Below are positions 35,190-44,096 of a stretch of 64,000 bases of DNA, piece by piece (position 1 is the first letter of the stretch; every line of letters begins with the position of its first letter). The position numbers and the translations under genes are program-made. The stretch is from Pandoraea sputorum. GTDB lineage: Bacteria; Pseudomonadota; Gammaproteobacteria; Burkholderiales; Burkholderiaceae. The notes below the pieces were generated by a model that was not told where the DNA came from, ran no database searches, and worked only from the letters and a program-made list of their open reading frames with translations. Where the stretch lies: NCBI RefSeq assembly GCF_000814845.2, contig NZ_CP010431.2:2046001-2110000 (forward strand). Reading direction: 5' to 3'.

Positions 35190-36794
35190 CTAATTGAGCT
35201 GCTTTTGAATTGCCGCAAAAATCGCACCACACAACGCCACGATGGCAATGAAATGAAAACCGTCGATGAACGAGAGAAACGACGCCTGCCGCTCGATCAT
35301 CCGGGCAATCTGTGCGAGCGCCGCCCCCTGCGCCTGCGAGGCGGCAACGCCCGCATGCGTGAGCGCATTTGCGAGCGACTCCAGCGTCTGCGTGAAGATC
35401 GGATTATAAGGATTGGCCACTTCCGTGAGCCGGGTGCGATGCAGGGCTTCCCGGTGCTGCTCGAACGCGACGATGGTGGAGACGGCGAAAGAGCCGGAGA
35501 GCTGCCGGAGAATGTTCTTGAGGCGATATCCGTGCACGAAACTCTCGTGATCGAAGGTGCGGAACGTGAGGTTTGCCACTGGCAATACGGTGAAAATACC
35601 GAACACGGCTTTGAGCGCGAGAACGCCGTAAAGCTGCGACTGCCCGGCGTCCGGCGGCATGGCGCCGAGCCACATGCTGGTGGCGATCGTCATCAGAAAG
35701 CCGCTCACGATTAGCAGCTTCTTGTTCGTGATGAACTTCGCCACACGGAAGTAGGCGACGAGCAGGATGACGGTGAGTAGCGCGGAGTAGCCAAGCAATT
35801 GCCCGGTGCGCTCGACCGTGAAGCCGAGCCCCTGCTCCAGCAACCGCGGCATCAGATAACTCTGCGTGTTTGCCAGATAGTAGTAAGCGGCGTAGAGCAG
35901 AAGTCCGACCTGGAACTCGCGTCGACGTAACGGCTGCAAACGGATGAACGGCGCAGGATGCTGCCATTGGTGGTAGCCGAACCACACCAGCGCGCCCACG
36001 CCCACGACGGTGAGCAACGGTAACGCGGGCGTTTGCAGCCACAGTGTGTAGCGCATCTCCTGGAGCACGACCTGAAATGCACCCATCGCGAGGGCAAAGG
36101 CCATGAACGGCGCGAACGGATAGCTGCCACCGGTGGCGCGGTCGCGCAGGCGGCCAACGTCCGGTATGGCGAACCAGGCAAGACCGGCGAGCAGTACGGC
36201 CGGTGGCGCGGTGCACAGGAAAAGCGTGCGCCAGGTGTATTCGGAGACCAGCAGGCCGCCGATGAGCGGTGCCGCCGCCGAGCCGGTGAACAGCAGCAGG
36301 GCGAAGGTCTGGACCGTTTTGCCACGACGCTCGGCAGGCACGCTCACTTGCGCGAGGATCCGGCATGAGCTCATCCAACTGCCCGCGCAGAAGCCCTGAC
36401 ACGCGCGCGCGATCACGAGTTGCATCACGCTTTCGCTAGCGCCGGCCAGCACGGCGCCGCACGCATAAAGCAGCAGCGAGGCCGTCAGATAACGGCGGTA
36501 GCCGATGCGCTCGACGAACCACTGTTGTTTAAGAATGGCGAGTACGGACGCGATGCCATACGCCGTCGTCATCCAGACGAATTCTTTGGGGGACGCATCG
36601 ACGCCGCCGGAAACATAGACGGCGAAGTACACCAGGAGCGCGTTCTCGAAGAACTCCAGCCCGGGGATCAGGCCGAGGGCGTAACGATAGGCCTCGACGC
36701 GCATGGGGCGCAGCGGGTCCGAGCCACCGATGTTGCCCGCAGACGGAGGGCTTGGGGGGGCGTTGGACGAGGTCGGCGGCGCGGCGGGAGGCAT
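35190..36794 (-). CDS. MFS transporter, DHA2 (EmrB-like)
   Basis: The protein has about 534 residues and 14 predicted helices. GLEFFENALLVYFAVYVSGG, the motif-A-like loop around ERIGYRRYL, and RACQGFCAGSWMSSCRI (motif C region) indicate a drug/H+ antiporter. Two starts are possible: ATG 36794, with a Pro-rich leader, and ATG 36704 (MRVEAYRYALG). Neither has a ribosome site. A 10-base repeat array lies just upstream. The MerR gene in front is the likely regulator. Confidence 0.8.
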   Translation of the reverse strand: MPPAAPPTSSNAPPSPPSAGNIGGSDPLRPMRVEAYRYALGLIPGLEFFENALLVYFAVYVSGGVDASPKEFVWMTTAYGIASVLAILKQQWFVERIGYRRYLTASLLLYACGAVLAGASESVMQLVIARACQGFCAGSWMSSCRILAQVSVPAERRGKTVQTFALLLFTGSAAAPLIGGLLVSEYTWRTLFLCTAPPAVLLAGLAWFAIPDVGRLRDRATGGSYPFAPFMAFALAMGAFQVVLQEMRYTLWLQTPALPLLTVVGVGALVWFGYHQWQHPAPFIRLQPLRRREFQVGLLLYAAYYYLANTQSYLMPRLLEQGLGFTVERTGQLLGYSALLTVILLVAYFRVAKFITNKKLLIVSGFLMTIATSMWLGAMPPDAGQSQLYGVLALKAVFGIFTVLPVANLTFRTFDHESFVHGYRLKNILRQLSGSFAVSTIVAFEQHREALHRTRLTEVANPYNPIFTQTLESLANALTHAGVAASQAQGAALAQIARMIERQASFLSFIDGFHFIAIVALCGAIFAAIQKQLN

Positions 36795-36800
36795 GATCGG

Positions 36801-36856
36801 ACTTGGCGGGGCCTGGCTGGGCTTGGTAGGGCTTGGTGGGGCTTGGTGGGGCTTCG
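36801..36856. repeat. Degenerate 10-base tandem repeats between merR and the MFS gene
   Basis: Five to six units of about GCTTGGTGGG (copies at 36801, 36811, 36821, 36831, 36841 and a partial at 36851). The units at 36831 and 36841 are identical. Confidence 0.8.
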
Positions 36857-36861
36857 GGAGC

Positions 36862-37386
36862 TCAGTGCGACGAGGATGTCTTGCGCGCTTTGGCGGCGCG
36901 CTCGGCCAGCAAGTCATCGGCAGGTACGCCCTGGAGGCGTTGTTCGATGTAGCGAAGGTCGTGACGAATCTGGGCTTCCAGTGTCTCGGCATCGCGCAAT
37001 TCGCGACGCACCTGCGCGGTGCGCTCGCGTAGCGTGTCGAGTTGCGACGTGAGTGCGTCCCGCACGACTTGGAGGTCTTCCTCGTTCATGCGCGATTTAC
37101 CCGCTTCGACCATGCGACGCGGACGCTTGAGCATTTCGGTAATCGCCGCAATCGAGAAGCCGAGCGAGCGCATGCGCAGGATGCGGCCGAAGGTTTCGAG
37201 ATCGGCAGGCGTGTACATGCGGTAGCGTCCGCCGCTGCGAGCGGGGACGACGAGGTTCAGCTCCTCGTAATACTTCAAGGTGCGCGCCGTGACGCCAAGC
37301 GCGGCAGCCGCCTGACCAACGGTCAGCAGCGATGCATCGTCCGGTGTGGTGCCGTCGGGGACTGTCGACGAGAGATCTGTGGGCAT
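36862..37386 (-). CDS. MerR family transcriptional regulator
   Basis: The 174-residue protein has an N-terminal winged helix (LTVGQAAAALGVTARTLKYYE at residues 21-41, then RYRMYTPADLETFGRILRMRSLGFS) and a long coiled coil at about residues 95-160. No cysteine pair for metals is present, so an organic effector is likely. It precedes an MFS efflux gene on the same strand. A dyad 41 bases upstream of ATG 37386 is a probable autoregulatory operator. Confidence 0.88.
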   Translation of the reverse strand: MPTDLSSTVPDGTTPDDASLLTVGQAAAALGVTARTLKYYEELNLVVPARSGGRYRMYTPADLETFGRILRMRSLGFSIAAITEMLKRPRRMVEAGKSRMNEEDLQVVRDALTSQLDTLRERTAQVRRELRDAETLEAQIRHDLRYIEQRLQGVPADDLLAERAAKARKTSSSH

Positions 37387-37416
37387 GAACGTGCCTCCGA
37401 TCGAATGATGGACGGA

Positions 37417-37450
37417 ATCTTAGCACAACCTATACGTGAACGTACAGGTT
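37417..37450 (-). promoter_or_regulatory. MerR-type operator and -10 element
   Basis: The 24-base dyad at 37427-37450 has half-sites AACCTATACGTG and AACGTACAGGTT (10 of 12 positions symmetric). A TAAGAT -10 on the minus strand lies at 37417-37422. The TACGT-n2-ACGTA core resembles sites of LiuR-like MerR proteins. Confidence 0.6.
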
Positions 37451-37493
37451 TGGGTGGTGGCGCGTCGGTGAGGGAGTGTGAGCGGAAATGGCA

Positions 37494-37544
37494 ATCGGCC
37501 CGGGAGAGTATGGACGTCTGAACGTCGTTGCTCGCCGGGCCGAT
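37494..37544. repeat. Long hairpin downstream of the MgtC-tail-like gene
   Basis: Arms ATCGGCCCGG and CCGGGCCGAT (10 bases, perfect) enclose an inner GACGT/ACGTC hairpin. It lacks a T tract; it may end the minus-strand transcript. Confidence 0.45.
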
Positions 37545-37579
37545 GGGAGGGCGGGGAGGGAGTTGGAAGGGGAGGGAAA

Positions 37580-37966
37580 CTAGCGCGCAGCCAGATTCGG
37601 CGCAGTTTCCCAGCGAATCGCGCGGACGCCGGGCGTATCGCCGAGCGTCGAGACAAGATGCACGAGCGCGGCGCGACCACTGCGGTCGCAGCGCAACACG
37701 TAGTCGAGCTCCAGCAGGTAGCCGCCCGAGCGGTCGATGCGGGTCGCCGTTTCCGGCGAAATCCGCTGCGAGCGAAGGGCGTCGCGCACCGTGGCGTCGA
37801 TGGTGTCTGCCCGGGACGCCAGTGTCAGCACGACGAGGCGGTACTGGGGCAACGGGTGCGACGTGGTGATGTGGGAAGTCGGCGTGGCATTCGATGTGGC
37901 GGAAGCCGGTGCGAGGCGAGTGCGAGCGCGATCGAACAGCGACGGGATAAGCATTTGCAGCGTCAT
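37580..37966 (-). CDS. Hypothetical protein resembling the MgtC C-terminal domain
   Basis: The 128-residue protein has a variable N terminus (residues 1-40, Ser/Thr/Pro rich). It then has a region, YRLVVLTLASRADTIDATVRDAL to TPGVRAIRWE, that looks like the ACT-like cytoplasmic tail of MgtC/SapB proteins. The membrane part of MgtC is absent. AGGAGG lies 5 bases before ATG 37966, a very strong site. The assignment is by eye and tentative. Function unknown. Confidence 0.55.
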   Translation of the reverse strand: MTLQMLIPSLFDRARTRLAPASATSNATPTSHITTSHPLPQYRLVVLTLASRADTIDATVRDALRSQRISPETATRIDRSGGYLLELDYVLRCDRSGRAALVHLVSTLGDTPGVRAIRWETAPNLAAR

Positions 37967-38605
37967 GGTGTCCTCCTGATTCAAGGGCCTGAGACGGCGG
38001 ATGCCGGGGCTTGGCGATGCATCGTATGCAGTCGGCGGCCGCTTCCGAGCCACGGATGGTGCGGGAGGCGTACGGATAACGTCACGCGATACATGAATTC
38101 GACGCAAGCGTCGGCAGGCTTGATCGCGCCTCGGGTGACCGACGATGTCATGTCGGTCGCGTGACGGCGCTAAAAAGCGTGCCTTGTTCCGGATGACGTG
38201 ACGTCATCCGTCAAACAAACGCTGAACGGCGGTGATAGGTGCGGGAAATCTGAATCGCTTACCGAAGTCTCGGATGACGCTGACGTCATGGGGATTCGGT
38301 GCGATCGATGCACTACCGCTGCGGCATTGAGGCCGGCAGCGGCAGTCGGGGACGACTGCGGGTTACCGGGCCAACGCCTCGCCGGTCATTGCCGACGCTT
38401 GCGTGCTTCTAGAGCAACTGCCCACGGAAAACTCCGTCGTAATTGGAAAGAAGCCATTCTAGGGATTTGGAGCGTGTCTGTAAAGAAAATGGCGGGATTT
38501 CGCGGCGTTTTGTCGCGAAATTGACGACATTTCTCCAAAAAACGGCGAATTTTTAATGCGTAGTCATCGATTGCATCGATGGCTTGCCGCGATGTCCTGA
38601 TCTGC
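37967..38605. other. 639-base non-coding stretch with palindromes
   Basis: No plausible gene was found on either strand. Three dyads occur: GACCGAC, 8 bases, GTCGGTC (38135-38160 region); the perfect CGGATGACGT-G-ACGTCATCCG at 38190-38210; and a second imperfect copy at 38271-38289. The last 200 bases are AT-richer. Confidence 0.6.
38190..38210. repeat. Perfect 21-base palindrome
   Basis: CGGATGACGT, central G, ACGTCATCCG. A related but imperfect element, CGGATGACG-CT-GACGTCATG, starts at 38271, 81 bases later. Confidence 0.8.
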
Positions 38606-40027
38606 TCAGTCGGGCAGCACTTTGCCGGGATTCATCAGCCCGAGCGGATCGAACGCCGACTTGAGCGCGCGCATCAGCGCGATTTCCACGGGCGATTTGT
38701 AATGGGCGGACGCGTCGCGCTTGAACTGCCCGAGGCCATGCTCGGCGCTGATCGTGCCGCGATGCGCATGCACGCTGTCGTGGACGGCGGCGGTGACGGG
38801 CGTTTGATATTGCTTGAGGAAGGCGGCCGGGTCGACGCCGTCCGGTGCCATCACGTTGTAGTGCAGATTGCCGTCGCCGAGATGGCCGAACGTCACCATT
38901 CGCGCACCCGGCGCAATGCGCTGCACGATGGGATCGGTCGCTGCGATGAACGCGGGCACCTGTGAGACGGGCACGGCGATGTCGTGCTTGATGTTAAGTC
39001 CTGTGGCCGATTGCGCCAGCGGAATGCTCTCGCGCAGGTGCCAGAGCGCATTCGACTGCGCGAGGCTGCTGGCGACAATGGCGTCGCGCACGATGCCCCG
39101 CTCGATGGCGGCATTCAGCACCCGTTCCAACAGGTCGCGCGCGTGCGCCTCGCTCTCGTTGTCGGAGAGTTCGAGCAGTACCGACTGTGCATAGGGTTGG
39201 GAGAACGGGTAGCGCAGCGACGTGAAAACCTGTGCGACCAACTGCATACAGAAATCGGACATCAGTTCGAAGCCCGTGAGCAACGGCCCAGCCATGCGCT
39301 GTGCAAGATTCAGCAAAGCGAGGGCTTCGGCGGGGCTGTCGAGCGCTGCGAGCGCCGTCATGCGCGCGGCGGGTTGTGCAAAGAGCTTGAGCGTCGCCGC
39401 CGTGATCAGGCCAAGTGTGCCTTCCGCGCCGATGAACAGATCGCGCAGATCGTATCCGGTGTTGTCCTTGCGCAGGCCGCGCAGGCCGTCCCACAACTCG
39501 CCCTGCGGCGTGACGACTTCCAGGCCCAGACACAACTCGCGTGCATTGCCGTATCGCAGCACCGCCGTGCCGCCTGCGTTCGTCGCCAGATTGCCGCCGA
39601 TGGTGCAGCTGCCTTCGGCCGCGAGGCTCAGCGGAAACAGACGCTCGGCGGCGGCCGCAGCGGCCTGCACATTGGCGAGGAGGCACCCGGCTTCGGCGGT
39701 GAGTGTCAGGTTATCGGCGTCTACCTGACGGATACGATCCAGACGCCGCAGGCTGATCACGACCTGATGGCCGCTGGTGTCAGGCGTTGCGCCGCCAGCG
39801 AGGCCAGTGTTCCCCCCTTGCGGCACCATCGGCACACCATGTGCGATGCACAGACGCACAAGCGCGGCGGTCTGGACGGCGTCGGCAGGACGTAGGACAG
39901 CGAGCGCGTTGCCAACGTACCGTTTGCGCTGATCGGTGAGGTAAGTGCCGGTGTCGGCGCGCTCAGTCAGCACATGATCGCGACCCAGCAAGTCGCGACA
40001 GGCTGTGAGGAATTCGGCGTGGTTCAT
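38606..40027 (-). CDS. FAD-linked 2-hydroxyacid dehydrogenase (GlcD/D2HGDH family)
   Basis: The 473-residue flavoenzyme has the PCMH FAD-binding block VPQGGNTGLAGGA near residue 70 and GTLGLITAATLKLF. The C-terminal cap has HLGDGNLHYN metal and substrate residues and the GTISAEHGLGQFK motif. Such enzymes oxidise D-lactate, D-2-hydroxyglutarate or glycolate. As a single polypeptide without GlcE/GlcF neighbours, D-2-hydroxyglutarate or D-lactate is more likely. It is the last gene of the wrbA-DUF2069 series. Confidence 0.88.
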   Translation of the reverse strand: MNHAEFLTACRDLLGRDHVLTERADTGTYLTDQRKRYVGNALAVLRPADAVQTAALVRLCIAHGVPMVPQGGNTGLAGGATPDTSGHQVVISLRRLDRIRQVDADNLTLTAEAGCLLANVQAAAAAAERLFPLSLAAEGSCTIGGNLATNAGGTAVLRYGNARELCLGLEVVTPQGELWDGLRGLRKDNTGYDLRDLFIGAEGTLGLITAATLKLFAQPAARMTALAALDSPAEALALLNLAQRMAGPLLTGFELMSDFCMQLVAQVFTSLRYPFSQPYAQSVLLELSDNESEAHARDLLERVLNAAIERGIVRDAIVASSLAQSNALWHLRESIPLAQSATGLNIKHDIAVPVSQVPAFIAATDPIVQRIAPGARMVTFGHLGDGNLHYNVMAPDGVDPAAFLKQYQTPVTAAVHDSVHAHRGTISAEHGLGQFKRDASAHYKSPVEIALMRALKSAFDPLGLMNPGKVLPD

Positions 40028-40099
40028 TTGACGAAGGCGGGGCGAAGGCGTGAGGCGGGAATGCAGGGACGGCGTCGCCTGAAGGGGAGGTGCAGCGCG

Positions 40100-40552
40100 C
40101 TAGCGCGCTGCCGCCGCCCGGGCTTTCGCAGCGCGCTTGAAGGGTCGCAGATAAAAGACGGTCGCGAAGAAAAAGATCAGCGACAGCGCCGTCTCGATCC
40201 AGGCGAGCGTGGCAGATGGGCCGGTATCGCTCATGCCACGCACCACGCCTTCTGCGAGGAATAACAGGATGAACATGCTCGACCACTGGAGCGTGTACAG
40301 GTTGCCGCGCAATACGCCGCGCAGCGGCAGGAGCAAAAGTAACGCCTTGAGCACGAGCCACGAACCGCCTGGACGCAGCGGCGCCAGCCACAGTTCCCAC
40401 GCTACCGACAACGCGATCAACGCCAGCAAGCTGGCAATGCTCACTCGTCGCAACCCCTGGGCGTGGCCCGGCGAGGGTGCCCGACGGACATCGACTTGCG
40501 GGGCATCGTCACGCGGGAGGTCGTGCTGACGGTCGGGCGGCGTGGCAGTCAT
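40100..40552 (-). CDS. DUF2069 membrane protein
   Basis: The 150-residue protein has a polar N terminus of about 35 residues followed by four hydrophobic helices. The GNLYTLQWSSMFILLFLAEG segment is the family hallmark. Function unknown. It lies 37 bases after wrbA and 72 bases before the FAD dehydrogenase on the same strand; wrbA-DUF2069 adjacency is common in proteobacteria. Confidence 0.85.
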   Translation of the reverse strand: MTATPPDRQHDLPRDDAPQVDVRRAPSPGHAQGLRRVSIASLLALIALSVAWELWLAPLRPGGSWLVLKALLLLLPLRGVLRGNLYTLQWSSMFILLFLAEGVVRGMSDTGPSATLAWIETALSLIFFFATVFYLRPFKRAAKARAAAAR

Positions 40553-40589
40553 GGGCGTGTCTCGTGGACTGTACTACTGCGGGAAGTGA

Positions 40590-41490
<901 letters not shown>

Positions 41491-42843
41491 TTGTTCAAAC
41501 TGTCCCGCATCAACTGGAATAACGTTCGCCAACTGCTGAGGTACGCGCTCGCGCGGGCGCAGGACGACCGGATTCCCCAAGTGGCGGGCAGTCTGACGTT
41601 CACCTCGATTCTGTCGATCGTGCCGTTGTTCGCCGTGACCTTCGCCTTGTTTACGGCGTTCCCGATTTTCAATTCGTTTCGCGACGCCCTTCAGGGCTTT
41701 CTGCTCGAACACCTGATGCCGGAGAGCGTCAACGCACAGATATTCAATTACCTCAATCAGTTCGCCTCGAAAGCGAAGAGCCTGACGGCGTTCGGTCTGA
41801 TCGGTTTGCTCTTCACCTCCGTGCTGACGTTGATGACGATCGAGTCGGCATTCAACGTCATCTGGCGTGTGCCGCGTCCGCGTCCACTGGCCCAGCGTCT
41901 GCTCATTTACTGGAGCCTGCTCACGCTCGGGCCGTTGTTGTTCGGTGTGAGTCTGTCGATCAGTTCCTATGTCTTCACGCAATCGATGTCGCTGGTGAGC
42001 ACCTTGCCACCGGCCGTGGCGTCGCTGCTCAGTCTGATTCCGCTGGCACTCACGAGCGTGGCGTTCATGCTGATGTACGTCTACATGCCGAATTGCAAGG
42101 TCGACTGGCGCGACGCGCTGGTGGGCGGCGTGGTGGCGGCGCTGGCGTTCGATCTGACCAAGCGCGGCTTCGGCATGTACATCCGGCAGTTCCCGACCTA
42201 TACGGCGGTGTACGGTGCCTTCGCAGCCGTGCCGATCTTCCTGCTCTGGATCTACCTCTCGTGGCTCGTCGCGCTGGCGGGCGCGACGATCACATCGGTG
42301 CTTCCCGCGTTGCGCCTTGGCCATTTCCAGTATCCACGCTTCCCCGGCAGCGATTTGCTCGATGGCCTGACACTCATCCATCTGCTCAATCAGGATCGTG
42401 AAGCCGGTGGCAGTGGTTATACGACGCAGCAACTGGCGCGCACCATGCGCACGAGTCTTGAACACGCTAACGAGCTGCTGTGCCGCCTCGAACGCATGGG
42501 CTGGGTCGGACGCATGACCATGCAACCCCCCGCCGAGCGTTGGCTGCTGCTTGCGAACCCACGGACGACGACTCTGGCGCCGCTCGTCGCCCAACTGGCG
42601 CTCAACGTGGACGAACTGGCCCGGCAGATGGAGCGACATGCGCTGGATGGCGCACATGTGGCCGACATGCTGCGCGAAGGGAAGTGGGACGTGCCGCTTG
42701 CTGACGCGCTGCCGCGTGACCCGTCGTCACTCGATGCAGACGCGTCGGACGAAAGCGATGCGTGCACTGACACCCGCCATTCGACCGACACGCCTTCGGC
42801 GCAGGATGTCCGGCAATGGACCCCCGCGTCCGGCAAGCGCTAA
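41491..42843 (+). CDS. YihY/BrkB family inner-membrane protein
   Basis: The 450-residue protein has six membrane helices in the first 280 residues, with QVAGSLTFTSILSIVPLFAV and YGAFAAVPIFLLWIYLSWLVALAGA typical of YihY (once called ribonuclease BN). The C-terminal 170 residues hold a winged-helix-like region (TTQQLARTMRTSLEHANELLCRLERMGWV) and an acidic tail. The start is TTG 41491 with AAGGAG 6 bases upstream. Substrate unknown. Its stop overlaps the convergent DUF962 stop by 4 bases. Confidence 0.9.
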   Translation: MFKLSRINWNNVRQLLRYALARAQDDRIPQVAGSLTFTSILSIVPLFAVTFALFTAFPIFNSFRDALQGFLLEHLMPESVNAQIFNYLNQFASKAKSLTAFGLIGLLFTSVLTLMTIESAFNVIWRVPRPRPLAQRLLIYWSLLTLGPLLFGVSLSISSYVFTQSMSLVSTLPPAVASLLSLIPLALTSVAFMLMYVYMPNCKVDWRDALVGGVVAALAFDLTKRGFGMYIRQFPTYTAVYGAFAAVPIFLLWIYLSWLVALAGATITSVLPALRLGHFQYPRFPGSDLLDGLTLIHLLNQDREAGGSGYTTQQLARTMRTSLEHANELLCRLERMGWVGRMTMQPPAERWLLLANPRTTTLAPLVAQLALNVDELARQMERHALDGAHVADMLREGKWDVPLADALPRDPSSLDADASDESDACTDTRHSTDTPSAQDVRQWTPASGKR

Positions 42844-43172
42844 AGCTTGATGCGGCCGACGCAGATGTCGCGAAACATGACCCAGTCGCCCATCAGGCTG
42901 TAGACGGGATGCCGAAACGTGGCGGGCCGGTTCTTCTCGAAGAAGAAGTGCCCGACCCACGCGAACGCATAACCGCAGACGACTGCCGCAAGCAGCCACC
43001 ACGCGTTGCCCGTCACAGCGAACGTCACCAAAAAAGCGATCACCCCCCACGAGCCGACGAAGTGCAGGCGGCGGCACGTGGCATTCCTGTGTTCGCCGAG
43101 ATAGAACGGGTAAAAGTCCGCGAACCGGTCGAACGTTCTTGTTGCCGGTTCGGGGTCACGGCCCTCGGTCAT
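42840..43172 (-). CDS. DUF962 (Mpo1-like) membrane protein
   Basis: The 110-residue protein has the family pattern FYPFYLGEHRNATCRRLHFVG and HFFFEKNRPATFRHPVYSLMGD with conserved His residues. Yeast Mpo1 is an Fe2+-dependent dioxygenase of 2-hydroxy fatty acid alpha-oxidation, with related metal-binding histidines. AGGAGG lies 7 bases before ATG 43172, which decides the start over a longer frame to 43259. The bacterial role is not established. Confidence 0.88.
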   Translation of the reverse strand: MTEGRDPEPATRTFDRFADFYPFYLGEHRNATCRRLHFVGSWGVIAFLVTFAVTGNAWWLLAAVVCGYAFAWVGHFFFEKNRPATFRHPVYSLMGDWVMFRDICVGRIKL

Positions 43173-43280
43173 GGCAAGCCTCCTTGTCCTGGTTGGCGAA
43201 AGTGACGTTTTCGCGTCATGCATCCCGGTCACACATTCCGATTGTGCGGTGTTGTCCAATCAGCCTGCATCCAGACCGGG

Positions 43281-44096
43281 TCAGTCTCGCAAGAATCGTT
43301 TGAGCGCGTCGAGCAGTGCATCCGGCTGTTCGGTCATGATGGCATGACCAGCGTTGACGAGTTCTACCGTCACCGGCGCGCCGTTGTCTCGCAAGGCGTC
43401 GAGCAGGGCTTGCGCGGCGCGCGGCGGTGTCATCTGGTCGCGTTGTCCCAGCACGGCCAGCACCGGGCACTTGATTCGCGCGGGGGCGTCCATGCCCTGA
43501 TCGTAGCCGTTGCAAGCCTCGAAATCCGTAAGAAACACTTTGGCCGGATTCCGTTGCGCGACGCGCTCCATCAACCGCTGGTTGCCGCCCCATGTCCAGA
43601 ACCCGGGGCCCGGCGCGGAAGGTTTGGCCGCGAGCGTGCTATGCGACCAGGCATTGACCAGTGCGATGGCCTCGGACTCGCGCTCGGCGGCGGCGCTGAG
43701 CAATGTGTCGGCGACCTTCATCGGGTAGGCCGTGCCCACCAGCGCGATACGCGAGACGCGGGCCGGGTGACGTGCGGCCGCATCCAGCGCAATCAGCGAC
43801 CCCATGCTGTGGCCCACCCATGTCGCGCGCTCGACACCCGCTGCGTCGAGCACTGCGACCACGCAATCCGCCATCTCACCGATGGTCTTTAGCGGCGCGC
43901 CGGTGCTGCGATGATGTCCCGGCAGATCGAGCGCGAGCACGTTCATGCCGTGATGCGCCAGATATCGACTCTGCAACCCCCAGACACTGTGATCGTGCTG
44001 TGCGCCGTGCAGGAAAACCACGGTCGGCTGCGTCGGTTGAATCGGCTTGCCTGCGGTGTAGGCGTAGACGTTATTGCCCGCAATGTCGAAATTCAT
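43281..44096 (-). CDS. Alpha/beta hydrolase
   Basis: The 271-residue protein has the oxyanion loop VVFLHGAQHDHSVW, nucleophile GHSMGS, the acid in VLGQRDQMTPP and the histidine in NAGHAIMTEQP. The catalytic triad is complete and no signal peptide is present. Its ATG overlaps the metY stop by 4 bases (44093-44096), so the two are coupled. It is not a MetX homoserine acetyltransferase, as it is too short and lacks the lid. Substrate unknown. Confidence 0.87.
   Translation of the reverse strand: MNFDIAGNNVYAYTAGKPIQPTQPTVVFLHGAQHDHSVWGLQSRYLAHHGMNVLALDLPGHHRSTGAPLKTIGEMADCVVAVLDAAGVERATWVGHSMGSLIALDAAARHPARVSRIALVGTAYPMKVADTLLSAAAERESEAIALVNAWSHSTLAAKPSAPGPGFWTWGGNQRLMERVAQRNPAKVFLTDFEACNGYDQGMDAPARIKCPVLAVLGQRDQMTPPRAAQALLDALRDNGAPVTVELVNAGHAIMTEQPDALLDALKRFLRD

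Noticed and set aside
43281..44096. Hydrolase coupled to metY as the homoserine acetyltransferase MetX
   Set aside because: It is about 100 residues too short and lacks the MetX lid and signature; it is an ordinary alpha/beta hydrolase.
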